64,000 bases of DNA from Vescimonas sanitatis (GTDB lineage Bacteria; Bacillota; Clostridia; Oscillospirales; Oscillospiraceae): the NCBI RefSeq assembly GCF_049060325.1, contig NZ_JBMGPW010000007.1, forward strand, positions 1 through 64,000. The letters are read 5' to 3'. Under the pieces are notes generated by a model. That model was not told the origin of the DNA and ran no database searches. It was given only the letters and a program-made list of their open reading frames with translations. Below, in pieces: positions 50,405 through 63,009 of this stretch; position 1 is the stretch's first letter, and every line of letters begins with the position of its first letter. The position numbers and the translations under genes were made by a program.

Positions 50405-51979
50405 ATGAGCGCATCAAGAGAAAAGAAGATCCGGCAGGATCTGGCGGCCCAGGGCGTCACCGACCCCAAGAAGATCCGCGAGGCGGAGGAGAAGGCCAAG
50501 GCACGCAAGAACAATATCCTGTACGGCGTGATCGCCGGCGTGTTCGTGATCGTGGCCGCGGTACTGCTGGTGTATAACTCCGGCGTGCTGCAGCGCAGCG
50601 CCACCGCCGTGACCATCAACGGTGAGAAATATACCGCCGGGCAGGTGGAGTATTTCTACGCCAACGTGAAGAGCAGTCTGTTGAAGAGCGGCTATGCCAG
50701 CTTTTACGGCATCGATACGTCCAAATCCCTGGACCAGCAGGTGGTGAGCGACACCATGAAGACCGCGCTGGGTATCGAGGACGAGGGTGATGTCACATGG
50801 GAGCAGTATGTCCGCGACACCGCGGTGAAGCAGCTGGCCATGTACGTGCTGACCGCCCAGGAGGCTGAGGCCAACGGCATGGGCGCCGATGAGCACACTC
50901 AGGAGGAGCTGGATGCCACTATGGAGGAGCTCAACGCCGCCGCCAAGCAGAACGGCTACTCCACGAAGACGTATCTGAAGCTGATCTACGGCAAGAACAT
51001 GACCGTGGATACCTTCAAGGAGATGGTGCAGCTGGTGGACGTGGCCACCCATTACCAGAGCCACTACGCCGAGGAGCTGACCTACACCGTCAGCGACCTG
51101 GAGACCTACTATCAGGGCAACAAGAGCAGCTTTGACGTGGCCAGCTATGAGTCCCTGTACTTCAAGGGTACCGCCGACAGCACCAAGGACGACGACGGCA
51201 ACACCGTGGAGCCCACCGATGAGGAGAACGCTGCCGCCAAGGCCAAGGCCGAGAGCGATGCCGCCGCTGTGCTGGCGCGCGTGCAGGGCGGCGAGGCGCT
51301 GGAGGATGTGGCCAAGGATTATGAGTCCGCCAGCTACACCAGCACCGATGCCGGCAGCAACAACGGCAGCGACGTGGCCAACTGGGTATTTGACAGCGCG
51401 CGCAAGGCCGGTGACAGCGCCGTTGTGGCCAGCGATTCCAACTGCTATGTGGTCGTGTTCCGCAGCGTGGGCCGTCAGGAATACGCCACCAAGGACGTGC
51501 GCCACATCCTGTTCAAGGTAGACGAGAGCGCACTGGACAGCGAGGCCGAGACCTATGAGGCCGACCTGCAGGCGGCTAAGGACGCGGCCAAGACCGCAGC
51601 CGAGGACGCGCTGGCCCAGTGGAAGGCCGGCGAGGCCACCGAGGACAGCTTCGCGGCCCTGGCCAACGAGCTCAGCACCGATGCCGGCAGCAACACCAAC
51701 GGCGGTCTGTACACCAAGATCTACAAAAACCAGATGGTCACCGAGTTCAACGACTGGTGCTTCGATGCGAGCCGTCAGTCCGGCGATACCGGCATCGTAT
51801 ACGGTGAGAGCTCTAACTACAAGGGCTATCATGTGATATACTTTGTGGGCGACGATGTGCCCTACTGGCAGGTACAGGCCGAGAACGCTCTGCGCAACAC
51901 CGACACCGAGGCCTGGCTGGACGGTCTGCTGGACAGCGCCGATGTGGTGCAGGAGAACGGCATGAAGCACGTGGGCTGA
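50405..51979 (+). CDS. Membrane-anchored peptidyl-prolyl isomerase (PrsA/SurA-like)
   Basis: 524 aa. Basic N-terminus, one membrane segment (about 38-58) rather than a lipobox, then a helical SurA_N-type region starting AVTINGEKYTAGQVEYFY. A parvulin-like domain near residues 350-500 has VRHILFKVDE and GGLYTKIYKNQMVTEFNDW. It probably helps exported proteins fold outside the membrane. TcdA follows on the same strand after 22 bp. Confidence 0.85.
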   Translation: MSASREKKIRQDLAAQGVTDPKKIREAEEKAKARKNNILYGVIAGVFVIVAAVLLVYNSGVLQRSATAVTINGEKYTAGQVEYFYANVKSSLLKSGYASFYGIDTSKSLDQQVVSDTMKTALGIEDEGDVTWEQYVRDTAVKQLAMYVLTAQEAEANGMGADEHTQEELDATMEELNAAAKQNGYSTKTYLKLIYGKNMTVDTFKEMVQLVDVATHYQSHYAEELTYTVSDLETYYQGNKSSFDVASYESLYFKGTADSTKDDDGNTVEPTDEENAAAKAKAESDAAAVLARVQGGEALEDVAKDYESASYTSTDAGSNNGSDVANWVFDSARKAGDSAVVASDSNCYVVVFRSVGRQEYATKDVRHILFKVDESALDSEAETYEADLQAAKDAAKTAAEDALAQWKAGEATEDSFAALANELSTDAGSNTNGGLYTKIYKNQMVTEFNDWCFDASRQSGDTGIVYGESSNYKGYHVIYFVGDDVPYWQVQAENALRNTDTEAWLDGLLDSADVVQENGMKHVG

Positions 51980-52001
51980 TGACCGCCCCTTCTTCGAGTC
52001 T

Positions 52002-52727
52002 ATGAACGAGCGTTTTCTCAGAACAGAAATGATATTGGGCGCACCCGCCTTGGACAAGCTCCGCCGCAGCCATGTGGCGGTGTTTGGTCTGGGCGGTGTG
52101 GGCAGCTACGCCGCTGAGTGCCTGGCACGCAGCGGCGTTGGCACGTTGACGCTGGTGGACCAGGACACGGTATCCGTATCCAACATCAACCGCCAGCTGT
52201 GCGCGCTGACCTCCACCGTGGGGCAGTACAAGGCGGAAGTCGCGGCGGCACGTGTGCGGGACATCGACCCGGACACGGTAGTATACCCGATCTGCGCCAC
52301 CTATGACGCCGCCCATCGGGAGGAATTTTTCTCCCGGAAATTCGATTACATCGTGGACTGCATCGACCTGGTCAGCTGCAAGCTGGACCTGATCCAACAG
52401 GCCCGCCTACGGGGAATTCCCATCCTGTCGGCCCTGGGCACCGGCAACAAGCTGGAGCCCGAGCTGCTGCGGGTCACGGATATCTCCAAGACCAGCGGCT
52501 GCCCGCTGGCCCGGGTCATGCGGAAGGAGCTGCGCGCCCGGGGGATCCACCACCTGAAGGTGGTGTTCAGCCCGGAGCTGCCCCACGAGACACAGCAGCT
52601 GGAAGCGCCGTCACCCGGACGGCGCAGCGTTCCCGCCAGCGTGGCGTGGGTGCCCTCTGTGGCCGGCCTGATGATGGGCGGCACGGTGGTGCGGGATATT
52701 ATCGAAGATGGAGGTCTTGTACCATGA
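52002..52727 (+). CDS. tcdA: tRNA threonylcarbamoyladenosine dehydratase
   Basis: 241 aa. E1-like ThiF fold: VAVFGLGGVGSYAAECLARSG binds ATP, then DQDTVSVSNINRQ and DCIDLVSCKLDLI; Cys in SGCPLARVMRKELR fits the TcdA/CsdL active region. It cyclises t6A in tRNA to ct6A. Its stop overlaps the start of the DUF554 gene (ATGA). Confidence 0.9.
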   Translation: MNERFLRTEMILGAPALDKLRRSHVAVFGLGGVGSYAAECLARSGVGTLTLVDQDTVSVSNINRQLCALTSTVGQYKAEVAAARVRDIDPDTVVYPICATYDAAHREEFFSRKFDYIVDCIDLVSCKLDLIQQARLRGIPILSALGTGNKLEPELLRVTDISKTSGCPLARVMRKELRARGIHHLKVVFSPELPHETQQLEAPSPGRRSVPASVAWVPSVAGLMMGGTVVRDIIEDGGLVP

Positions 52728-53401
52728 TATTAACAGGCGCGCTGGTCAACGGTGGAGCCATTGTTGTCGGCGGCCTGCTGGGCACCTTCGGCGGCAAGCT
52801 CATGCCGGAAAAAATGCGGCAGACGGTGCTTGGTGCTACGGCGCTGGTGTCCATGGGCATCGGCATCTCCGGCGCCATCGGCAGCAGCAACCAGCTCATC
52901 CCCATACTGTCGCTGGTCATCGGCGCCGTCATCGGCGAGCTGCTGCACATTGAGGACGGCGTCACCCGGGCGGGCGACTGGCTGCAAAAGAAATTCGGGA
53001 AAATGGGTCCCATCACCGACGGCTTCGTCAGCGGCTCGCTGGTGTTCGCCGTGGGCGCTATGGCGGTGATGGGTTCGCTGGACAGTGGTCTGAAGAACGA
53101 CCACGGCATCCTGCTGGCCAAGTCGGTCATCGACTTTGCCGGATCCGTGGCCTTTGCCAGCTCCATGGGCATCGGGATCGTCTTTTCCGGATTGTCGGTG
53201 CTGGCGGTGGAAGGTGTGATGACGCTGCTGGCCTCCCTGCTGACAGGGGTGCTGACCGATGCGGTCATCACCGAGATCTCCGTCACCGGGTCACTGATGA
53301 TCATCGGCATCACCCTGAACGTGCTGGGCGTCACCAAGCTGCGTATCCTGAACATGACGCCGGCGCTACTGCTGCCCGTTCTGCTGTGCAAATTCATGTG
53401 A
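52724..53401 (+). CDS. DUF554 family membrane protein
   Basis: 225 aa from ATG 52724 in an ATGA overlap with tcdA, behind GGAGG. About seven hydrophobic segments. LVNGGAIVVGGLLGTFGG, LSLVIGAVIGELLHIEDG, GPITDGFVSGSLVFAVGAMAVMGS and GSLMIIGITLNVLG are the family's repeated Gly-rich stretches. Role in transport is suspected but unproven. Confidence 0.9.
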   Translation: MILTGALVNGGAIVVGGLLGTFGGKLMPEKMRQTVLGATALVSMGIGISGAIGSSNQLIPILSLVIGAVIGELLHIEDGVTRAGDWLQKKFGKMGPITDGFVSGSLVFAVGAMAVMGSLDSGLKNDHGILLAKSVIDFAGSVAFASSMGIGIVFSGLSVLAVEGVMTLLASLLTGVLTDAVITEISVTGSLMIIGITLNVLGVTKLRILNMTPALLLPVLLCKFM

Positions 53402-53428
53402 GCGCTTTAATTAAAAGGAGTACATAGC

Positions 53429-54100
53429 ATGGCTTTTGAAGGCTATACACAGGAGACACTGGACTTTCTGTGGGGCATTCGGTTCAACAACGAACGCTCC
53501 TGGTTTCTGGCGCATAAGCAGGACTATGAGGCACATCTCCTGGCCCCCACCCGTGCGCTGGGCGAGCAGGTGTATGAAGCCCTGCACGCGGCATTCCCCA
53601 AGGAGCCGTTTCTGCTGAAGCTCTCCCGCATCTATCGGGATGCCCGACGGCTGCACGGGAATGGACCGTACAAGGACCACCTGTGGTTCTGCGTCCGCGC
53701 CGGCGGCGAGGACTGGACGGGGCGGCCCACGTTTTACTTTGAGATCGGGCCGGACTATTACAGCTACGGCATGGGCTTTTGGGCGCCGAAGGCGGCGCTG
53801 ATGGAAGCGTACCGCAAGGCCGTCGACGAGCATCCCGAGGTGCTGGAAAAGCTGGTCAAAAGGTTCAATAAACAGGCGCAATTCACGCTTTCAGGCCCGG
53901 AATATGCCAGGAAAAAGACCGCCCCCTCTCCCCTGCTGGCGGCGTGGTACAACAAGAAGTCTATCAATTTACAACATGACGCCGCACCGGACGAGCGTAT
54001 GTTCTCGCCGGAACTGGCACAGGATATCATTGAGGGCTTCCGGACACTGATGCCGCTGTACAAGTATTTCGATGGTCTGTGCGCCGCGGAAATGGTGTAA
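53429..54100 (+). CDS. DUF2461 domain protein
   Basis: 223 aa behind AAAGGAG. TLDFLWGIRFNNERSWF, RIYRDARRLHGNGPYKDHLW and FYFEIGPDYYSYGMGFW are typical DUF2461 blocks. Function unknown. 27 bp after the DUF554 gene. Confidence 0.88.
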   Translation: MAFEGYTQETLDFLWGIRFNNERSWFLAHKQDYEAHLLAPTRALGEQVYEALHAAFPKEPFLLKLSRIYRDARRLHGNGPYKDHLWFCVRAGGEDWTGRPTFYFEIGPDYYSYGMGFWAPKAALMEAYRKAVDEHPEVLEKLVKRFNKQAQFTLSGPEYARKKTAPSPLLAAWYNKKSINLQHDAAPDERMFSPELAQDIIEGFRTLMPLYKYFDGLCAAEMV

Positions 54101-54119
54101 AAAACCGCCCTTTTTGGGG

Positions 54120-54148
54120 TTGACAGCGGGTAAAAAAGCGGGTAAAAT
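54120..54148 (+). promoter_or_regulatory. Promoter of riboswitch-controlled P-type ATPase
   Basis: TTGACA (54120-54125), 17 bp, TAAAAT (54143-54148). Predicted transcription start near 54155 is at the 5' edge of the riboswitch. Confidence 0.8.
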
Positions 54149-54154
54149 ACCCCA

Positions 54155-54292
54155 TAATGAATGAGGGAGTAATTCCGCAGCGCCGGTTTTGGCGCGGCGT
54201 GGCACACCGTCATCCCGGCGCGGCAGCGCCCGATGTGTCCTGAAAGAATGAGACTCATGCACAGACATAGCCTGTCCGTGCATGAGTTTTTT
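54155..54292 (+). promoter_or_regulatory. Probable yybP-ykoY manganese riboswitch with terminator
   Basis: The leader contains the yybP-ykoY landmarks in order: a GGGAGTA loop (54165-54171), a G+C-rich stem (AGCGCCGG..), GTCATC before a second stem (CCGGCGCGGCAGCGCC), and CCTGAAAGAATGAGACT near the 3' end. The terminator follows (54253-54267 with 54273-54287, ACTCATGCAC arms, T-run to 54292). Overlap of the aptamer's 3' part with the terminator allows Mn2+-dependent readthrough. The class commonly controls Mn exporters and P-type ATPases, which fits the next gene. Confidence 0.8.
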
Positions 54293-54380
54293 GTTGTCTT
54301 TTGGTTTATTTTCTGTTTCGCTTTTTGTTCTGCTTTTTTGCTTCAAATTATAAAACCATGATATAAAGGAGTAATAGACG

Positions 54381-57010
<2,630 letters not shown>

Positions 57011-57014
<4 letters not shown>

Positions 57015-57583
57015 CCCCTGCTGACTACGACCGCCTGCTGACGGTTATCCGGGCGCTGCTGGACCGGCAGACGCGGGTCATCGCGGCCATCGACGGCCGC
57101 TGCGGCGCCGGGAAAAGCACGCTGGCGGCACAGCTGCAGGCGCAGCTGTCCTGCCGGGTGTTCCACATGGACGACTTCTTTCTGCGCCCGGAGCAGCGCA
57201 CCGCCGCACGGCTGGCACAGCCGGGCGAAAACGTGGACCACGAGCGCTTTCTATCGGAAGTGCTGCAGCCGGCACTGCGCGGTGAGGCGGTCACCTACCG
57301 CCCCTTCCGCTGTGCGCGGCAGGCGCTGGACGAGCCGGTGACGGTCCCGGCGGCGCGCCTGACCATCGTGGAGGGCGCCTACGCCTGCCATCCGGCCCTG
57401 TGGGACAGCTACGACCTGCGGGTATTCCTTACCGTGGACGCTGCCGAGCAGCTCCGCCGCATTGAAGCCCGCAGCGGCCCGGAGAAGCTCCGGATGTTCC
57501 GGGATCGCTGGATCCCGCTGGAGGAGGCCTATTTCGCCGCCTTTGACCTGCCCGCACGCTGCGATATGGTGCTGAAGGGATAA
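57011..57583 (+). CDS. Uridine-kinase-like P-loop kinase
   Basis: 190 aa from ATG 57011 in an ATGA overlap. Walker A GRCGAGKST near residue 28, then FHMDDFFLRP (kinase DD motif), FRCARQAL and TIVEGAYACHPAL. Resembles small uridine kinase/phosphoribulokinase-type proteins; the substrate is unknown. Coupling to the pump may only reflect gene packing. Confidence 0.85.
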
Positions 57584-57588
57584 GATAC

Positions 57589-57626
57589 GCAAAAAAAGAA
57601 AGCCCAAAAGGGCTTTCTTTTTTTGC
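57589..57626. terminator. Bidirectional terminator
   Basis: GCAAAAAAAGAAAGCCC / GGGCTTTCTTTTTTTGC with loop AAAA between convergent genes. Confidence 0.92.
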
Positions 57627-57636
57627 GTATATCAGT

Positions 57637-58827
57637 TTACCGGGCGTTGTAGGCGGCGATGCCCTTGGCCAGCAGGTCCATGGCGCGCTCCAGGTCCGCC
57701 TGCTTCAGCACATAGGCGATGCGGATCTCGTTCTTGCCCTTGCCGGGGGTGCCGTAGAAGGGTTCGCCGGGGGCGAACATCACGGTGTCGCCGTTGTCCT
57801 CGAACTCCTCCAGCAGCCACTTCTGGAAGGCATCGGCATCGTCCACAGGCAGGGCGGCCATGATGTAGAAGGCGCCGCGGGGGCACTCGCAGACCATGCC
57901 GGGTATCTCGTGCAGCTTATTGACCACCGTATCGCGGCGGCGCTTGTACTCCTCACGGACGGCGGCAAAGTAGTCGGGGCCGACGGTGTACAGCGCAGCG
58001 GCGGCCACCTGGTCCAGCGTGGGCACGGACAGACGGCACTGGGCGTACTTCATGGCCTGGGCCATCAGCTCCTTGTTGCGGGAGATCATACAGCCGATGC
58101 GGGCGCCGCAGGCGGAGAACCGCTTGGAGACGGTGTCGATGACGATGACGTTCTCGGCCGCGTCCTCGAACTGACCCATGGATTGCAGAGGCTCGCCGGC
58201 GTAGACGAACTCGCGGTAGGCCTCGTCGCCGATGATGAACAGGTCGTGGGCCTTGGCCACGTCCACCAGCATACGCATCTCCTCCGGCGTCAGGACGGCG
58301 CCGGTGGGGTTGCCGGGGTTGGTGACCATGATGGCGCGGGTGTGCTCGTTGATCTCCGCCTCGACCTTGGCGCGGTCGGCGTAGTGGTAGCCGTCGTGGG
58401 GAGAGGTGGGGATGGGGTGGATCTTCGCGCCGCAGGTGTAGGCCATGGTGTTGTAGTTGGGATAGAAGGGCTCGGGGATGAGGATCTCATCGCCGTCATC
58501 CAGGATGCAGTTCATGGTGATCTGCAGCGCCTCGCTGCCGCCGTTGGTGATGAGGATATCACCGGCATCGAAGTGCATACCCAGATCGGCGTAGTACTTG
58601 CGGATGGCCTCGATCAGCTCCGGGATGCCGGGGGACGGGGCATAGGCCAACACCGGCAGGTCAAAGTGCTTCACCGCATCGAAGTACGCCTTGGGCGTCT
58701 CGATATCCGGCTGGCCGATGTTCAGATGATAGATCTTCCTGCCCTTGGCCTCGGCCGCCACCGCGTAGGGGTGGAACTTCCGCATGGGGGACAGGCCGCA
58801 TTTCAAGACCTTGCTGGAAAACTTCAT
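57637..58827 (-). CDS. Class I/II pyridoxal-phosphate aminotransferase
   Basis: 396 aa behind AAGGAGG. HLNIGQPDIETP, NGGSEALQ (cofactor phosphate), VTNPGNPTG (Asn), DEAY and the lysine in TVSKRFSACGARIG mark the AspC-like family. The substrate (aspartate, alanine or aromatic) is not decided. Monocistronic by appearance. Confidence 0.9.
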   Translation of the reverse strand: MKFSSKVLKCGLSPMRKFHPYAVAAEAKGRKIYHLNIGQPDIETPKAYFDAVKHFDLPVLAYAPSPGIPELIEAIRKYYADLGMHFDAGDILITNGGSEALQITMNCILDDGDEILIPEPFYPNYNTMAYTCGAKIHPIPTSPHDGYHYADRAKVEAEINEHTRAIMVTNPGNPTGAVLTPEEMRMLVDVAKAHDLFIIGDEAYREFVYAGEPLQSMGQFEDAAENVIVIDTVSKRFSACGARIGCMISRNKELMAQAMKYAQCRLSVPTLDQVAAAALYTVGPDYFAAVREEYKRRRDTVVNKLHEIPGMVCECPRGAFYIMAALPVDDADAFQKWLLEEFEDNGDTVMFAPGEPFYGTPGKGKNEIRIAYVLKQADLERAMDLLAKGIAAYNAR

Positions 58828-58939
58828 GGTGGTTCCTCCTTATCTCGTTCTCGTGTATCGTAATAGTAGCGCTTTTTCGTGGAAGTTGCAAGAGCAACTT
58901 GAGAAAAAGGCCGCCCTTTGGCGGCCTTCTGTATTGTGC

Positions 58940-59971
58940 TTAGCTCATCTGCTTGCGGCGGCTCAGGTTCACGGTGCCGTCGGTCATGGAATTCAGGGAG
59001 TCCAGGCTGCGGCCGGTGCCCTCGGCCACGCAGGAGATGGCGCCCTCGGCCACCACGGTGTGGATGCCGGTGCGGGCCTCGATCAGCTTGTCAAAGCCGT
59101 CCACCAGGCTGCCGCCGCCGGTCATAACGATGCCGTTGTTGGAGATGTCGGCCACCAGCTCGGGCGGGGTGCGCTCCAGCACGCCGTGGACCGCCTCGAG
59201 GATGCGCTCTACCGGCTCCTCGAATGCCTCCAGCATCTCGGTGGAGCTGACGTTGATGACCTTGGGCAGACCTGTCACCAGGCAGCGGCCCTTGATCTCG
59301 ATGGACGTCTCCTGCTCCTTGGGGAAGACACAGCCGATCTGCATTTTCATCAGCTCGGCGGTGCGCTCGCCCACCAGCACGTTGTGCTTGCGGCGCATAT
59401 ACTTGACGATGGCCTCGTTGAACTGGTCGCCGGCCACCTTGATGGAGGCGCTCTCCACCACGCCGGAGAGGGAGATGACGGCGATGTCGCTGGTGCCGCC
59501 GCCGATATCCACCACCATGTGGCCGTCGGGCTTGGAGATGTCGATTCCGGCGCCGATGGCCGCGGCCACAGGCTCCTCGATCAGATACACGCGGCGGGCG
59601 CCCGCCTGGATGCCGGCGTCCACCACGGCACGCTCCTCGACCTCGGTGATGCCGGAGGGCACGCAGATGATGACGCGGGGCTTGAACAGCTGGAAGCCGC
59701 CCACCACCTTGTGCAGGAACTCGCGGAGCATACGCTCGGTCATGTCGTAGTCGGAGATCACGCCCTCTCGCAGGGGGCGGATGGCCACGATATTGCCGGG
59801 GGTACGGCCCAGCATGGCCTGGGCCTCGGCGCCCACCTTCAGCAGCTTGCCGGTATTCTTGTCAATGGCCACCACGGACGGCTCGTTCAACACGACGCCC
59901 TTGCCCTTTACGTACACCAGTACGGAGGCGGTGCCCAGGTCGATGCCGATATCTTTTGCAATGGAACACAT
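58940..59971 (-). CDS. mreB: Rod-shape protein MreB/Mbl
   Basis: 343 aa. Actin-fold: DIGIDLGTASVLVYVKGKGVV (phosphate 1), VPSGITEVEERAV, VVDIGGGTSDIAVISLSG (phosphate 2) and IVMTGGGSLVDGFD (adenosine). Guides wall synthesis during elongation. No mreC/D follows, which suggests an Mbl/MreBH-type extra copy. A 15-bp Gly/Arg-rich end is unremarkable. Confidence 0.93.
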   Translation of the reverse strand: MCSIAKDIGIDLGTASVLVYVKGKGVVLNEPSVVAIDKNTGKLLKVGAEAQAMLGRTPGNIVAIRPLREGVISDYDMTERMLREFLHKVVGGFQLFKPRVIICVPSGITEVEERAVVDAGIQAGARRVYLIEEPVAAAIGAGIDISKPDGHMVVDIGGGTSDIAVISLSGVVESASIKVAGDQFNEAIVKYMRRKHNVLVGERTAELMKMQIGCVFPKEQETSIEIKGRCLVTGLPKVINVSSTEMLEAFEEPVERILEAVHGVLERTPPELVADISNNGIVMTGGGSLVDGFDKLIEARTGIHTVVAEGAISCVAEGTGRSLDSLNSMTDGTVNLSRRKQMS

Positions 59972-60124
59972 ACTACTGCACCTCTATCTTGTCTTTCGTT
60001 TCGGGCGGGTGCGCCCGTTACCCTCTGATTTATCTATTATACCGATTGAGAAAGAATATTGCAACTGCGAAATGAAAATCGCGGTATTTTCTGTATTCTA
60101 TACGGAAACGCCGAAGTCCATACC

Positions 60125-60799
60125 TCAATTATCACGGGCCATGGCCAGCGTCAGGCAGACCACGTCCGCCGCCCCGGCGGCCTTCAGCACCCGGACGCAC
60201 TCGGTGAGCGTGGCGCCGGTGGTGATGATGTCGTCGATGAGCAGGAAGCGCTTTCCGGCGATGGCGTCCGGGTCCACCGGCTCGTAAGCGCCCAGCACAT
60301 TGGCCCGGCGCTCCGCCGGGTCACCGATACCGGACTGGGCCGGGTTGTCCCGCACCTTACGCAGTGTCTCCTGCGGCTCCGTGTGCCAGTCCACGCACAG
60401 GCTGGCGCACAGCATACGCGACTGGTCGAAGCCACGCTTTTTCAGGCGCTGTTTGCTCACCGGCACCCAGGTGACGGCATCGAAGCGGTCGGCGTAGACC
60501 TCCGCCGCCTTTTCGGCCATCAGCACACCGTAGGCGTTCAGGTCCTCGATGCGCCGCTTGAATTTGAAGGCCAGAAGGGCGTCGCGGACGCGGCCCTCGT
60601 AATACAGCGGCGCGGCACATTCGCCGAAGGTGCCGGTGCGTACCTTATCGCACCGGGGCAGCGACGCCTTGCACGCCTCGCACAGCAGCTCCCGGCCCGC
60701 CACGCGCCCGCAGAAGGGGCACTTGCGGGGGAAAAAGAAGTCCAGCAAGCCCCGCTGGGCCTTGTCCAATGCGTCGTTGATACTACCGTTATTGCTCAT
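60125..60799 (-). CDS. comFC: ComFC-like phosphoribosyltransferase-fold protein
   Basis: 224 aa. N-terminal zinc site CPFCG and CEAC (about 28-46) and the C-terminal PRPP loop FLLIDDIITTGATLTECV. ComFC aids DNA uptake during transformation in competent bacteria. Its start overlaps the recD2 stop by 11 bases, so the two are translationally linked. Confidence 0.9.
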   Translation of the reverse strand: MSNNGSINDALDKAQRGLLDFFFPRKCPFCGRVAGRELLCEACKASLPRCDKVRTGTFGECAAPLYYEGRVRDALLAFKFKRRIEDLNAYGVLMAEKAAEVYADRFDAVTWVPVSKQRLKKRGFDQSRMLCASLCVDWHTEPQETLRKVRDNPAQSGIGDPAERRANVLGAYEPVDPDAIAGKRFLLIDDIITTGATLTECVRVLKAAGAADVVCLTLAMARDN

Positions 60800-63005
60800 G
60801 GTATCCCTCCTTCAGTCGGCGGCGCAGGCCGCTGTACCGGCGCTGCTGCTTGTTGTTGGCGGCCATCTGGGCCAGAACGGCGTCGTCCCCGGCGAGGATA
60901 AGCAGCCTGCGGGCACGGGTGATAGCGGTGTACAGCACGCCGCGCACCAGCAGCGACGGCGCGGCGGACGCCGCGGCCAATATCACCGCCGGATACTCGC
61001 TGCCCTGGGATTTATGTACGGTGACGGCGTAGGCCATATCCAGCTGGCTCAGCAGGTCAGCGGTGTACACCGCCGTGCGGTCGTCAAACCGCAGGGTGAT
61101 GAGCTCGCCGCCGGGGTCGATGTCCTGAATAACGCCCACGTCGCCGTTGAAAATACCGCTGCCGCCGGAGCCATCCTCCTTCTCCCACAGCACATCGTAG
61201 TTGTTCCGGGTCTGCATGACCCGGTCACCCACCCGGAACGTCATGTCGCCCCACTGCTTTTGGCGCTTACCGCGCTCCGGCGGGTTCAGCGCCGCCTGCA
61301 GGGCCCGGTTCAGCGCCGCCGTACCGCAGGGGCCCTTTCGGGTGGGGGAGAGCACCTGTATCTGCTCGGCGGGAATACCCATGTTTTTGGGCAGGCGGTC
61401 GCGGCACAGCTCCACCACCGTCTGCACCAGACGATCCGGCGCGCGGCGGCGCAGGAAGAAGAGGTCGCCGCTGCCGCTGTTCTCCAGCGGCGGCAGCTCG
61501 CCGCGGTCCACGGCGTGGGCGGCGCGGATGATGGCCGACTGCTCCGCCTGACGGAACACCTGGGTCAGGGACACCGCCGGCACCACACCGCTGCGGAGCA
61601 TATCCCCCAGCACGCTGCCGGGGCCTACGGAGGGCAGCTGGTCCGGGTCGCCTACCAGCACCAGGCGGCTTCCCGGCCGCATGGCCTCCAGCAGGGAGCG
61701 CATCAGCTCGATATCCACCATGCTCATCTCGTCCACGATGACAGCGTGGACCTCCAGCGGATCCTGTGCGTTCTTCTTAAAGGCCGTCTGGCCGGTGAGC
61801 TCATTGTAGCTCATGCCCAGGGCACGGTGGATAGTCTGGGCCTCCCGGCCCGTCACCTCGCCCAGGCGCTTGGCGGCGCGGCCGGTGGGCGCCAGCAGCG
61901 CCACATCCAGGCCCATATGCTCGTACAGAGACACGATGCCCCGCAGAGACGTGGTCTTGCCGGTACCGGGGCCGCCGGTCAGCAGCAGTATACCGCCCTG
62001 GGCCGCCAGACACACCGCCTGCCGCTGCAGAGGCGCATAGGCCACGCCCTGTTCCTTTTCAATGTCATCGATGACCTTCTCCGCCCGGGGCAGCACCTCC
62101 ACCGGCGTCCGCACCAGCGACAGCAGGCGCTCCGCCACGAAGGTCTCCGCCTGGTACAGCCGGGGCAGATAGCAGCCCTGCACCCCGGCGATGGTCTTTT
62201 CCACCACGCCGAAGCCCTCGATAAGCTTGTCCAGCGCCAGCTCCAGCTCGTCCGGCGTCACGGCCAGCATCTGCGACGTGGCGAAGAGCAGCTTCTCGCG
62301 GGGCAGGAACACATGGCCGTTGGCGGCGTTGTGCTCCAGCTCATAGGTCAGCGCCGCCCGCAGGCGGCAGGGATCGTCCCCGCCAAAGCCCAGGCTGATG
62401 GCGATCTCGTCCGCTATGGAAAAATCCACCCCGTACTGGGCCCGGGACAGGATATACGGATCGTCCCGCAGGGCCTGGATGGCTCCGTCGCCGTAGGTGC
62501 GCTGAAGGGGCATGGCCAGATACACCGGCAGGTCATACCGGGCCAGGAACTCCATCAGCTGGCGCAGGCCCGTCAGCGCACGGAAAGCGTCGGACAGCTC
62601 CTTCGCTCTCTGGGCGGTGATGCCCTTGATGCACCGCAGGCACTCCGGCTCCCGCTCGATGACCAGCAGGGTGTCCGCGCCGAAGCGCTCCACCAGCCGC
62701 TGAGCGGTGGCGGGACCAATACCCTTGAGGATGCCGGAGGACAGGTAGGCGATCATGTCCTCCTCACGCTCCGGCATCCGGCGCTCCACGCTCTCGGCGG
62801 TGAGCTGGCTGCCGTGGACGGGATGGACGCTCCACACGCCGGTGACGGTCATGCCTTCGCCGGCGGCGGCACAGGGGATACAGCCCACCACGGTGACAGG
62901 CTCCTCCTCGCCCTCCACGGTCAGCAGCAGCACGGTATAGCCGTTCTCCTCGTTATGAAAGATGACGTTTTCTACGGTGCCCTCCACGGTCACGCGCTCG
63001 CCCAT
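60789..63005 (-). CDS. recD2: ATP-dependent RecD2 helicase
   Basis: 738 aa behind GGAGGTG. An N-terminal OB-like domain (EGTVENVIFHNEENGYTVLLL) and helix-hairpin-helix region (LKGIGPATAQRLVERFG) are followed by the SF1B motor: GGPGTGKTT Walker A near residue 350, DEMSMVD, GDPDQLPSVGPG and AVTVHKSQGSEYP. Non-RecBCD 5'-3' helicase. Forms an operon with comFC and the small gene upstream. Confidence 0.94.
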   Translation of the reverse strand: MGERVTVEGTVENVIFHNEENGYTVLLLTVEGEEEPVTVVGCIPCAAAGEGMTVTGVWSVHPVHGSQLTAESVERRMPEREEDMIAYLSSGILKGIGPATAQRLVERFGADTLLVIEREPECLRCIKGITAQRAKELSDAFRALTGLRQLMEFLARYDLPVYLAMPLQRTYGDGAIQALRDDPYILSRAQYGVDFSIADEIAISLGFGGDDPCRLRAALTYELEHNAANGHVFLPREKLLFATSQMLAVTPDELELALDKLIEGFGVVEKTIAGVQGCYLPRLYQAETFVAERLLSLVRTPVEVLPRAEKVIDDIEKEQGVAYAPLQRQAVCLAAQGGILLLTGGPGTGKTTSLRGIVSLYEHMGLDVALLAPTGRAAKRLGEVTGREAQTIHRALGMSYNELTGQTAFKKNAQDPLEVHAVIVDEMSMVDIELMRSLLEAMRPGSRLVLVGDPDQLPSVGPGSVLGDMLRSGVVPAVSLTQVFRQAEQSAIIRAAHAVDRGELPPLENSGSGDLFFLRRRAPDRLVQTVVELCRDRLPKNMGIPAEQIQVLSPTRKGPCGTAALNRALQAALNPPERGKRQKQWGDMTFRVGDRVMQTRNNYDVLWEKEDGSGGSGIFNGDVGVIQDIDPGGELITLRFDDRTAVYTADLLSQLDMAYAVTVHKSQGSEYPAVILAAASAAPSLLVRGVLYTAITRARRLLILAGDDAVLAQMAANNKQQRRYSGLRRRLKEGYHEQ

Positions 63006-63009
63006 CGGC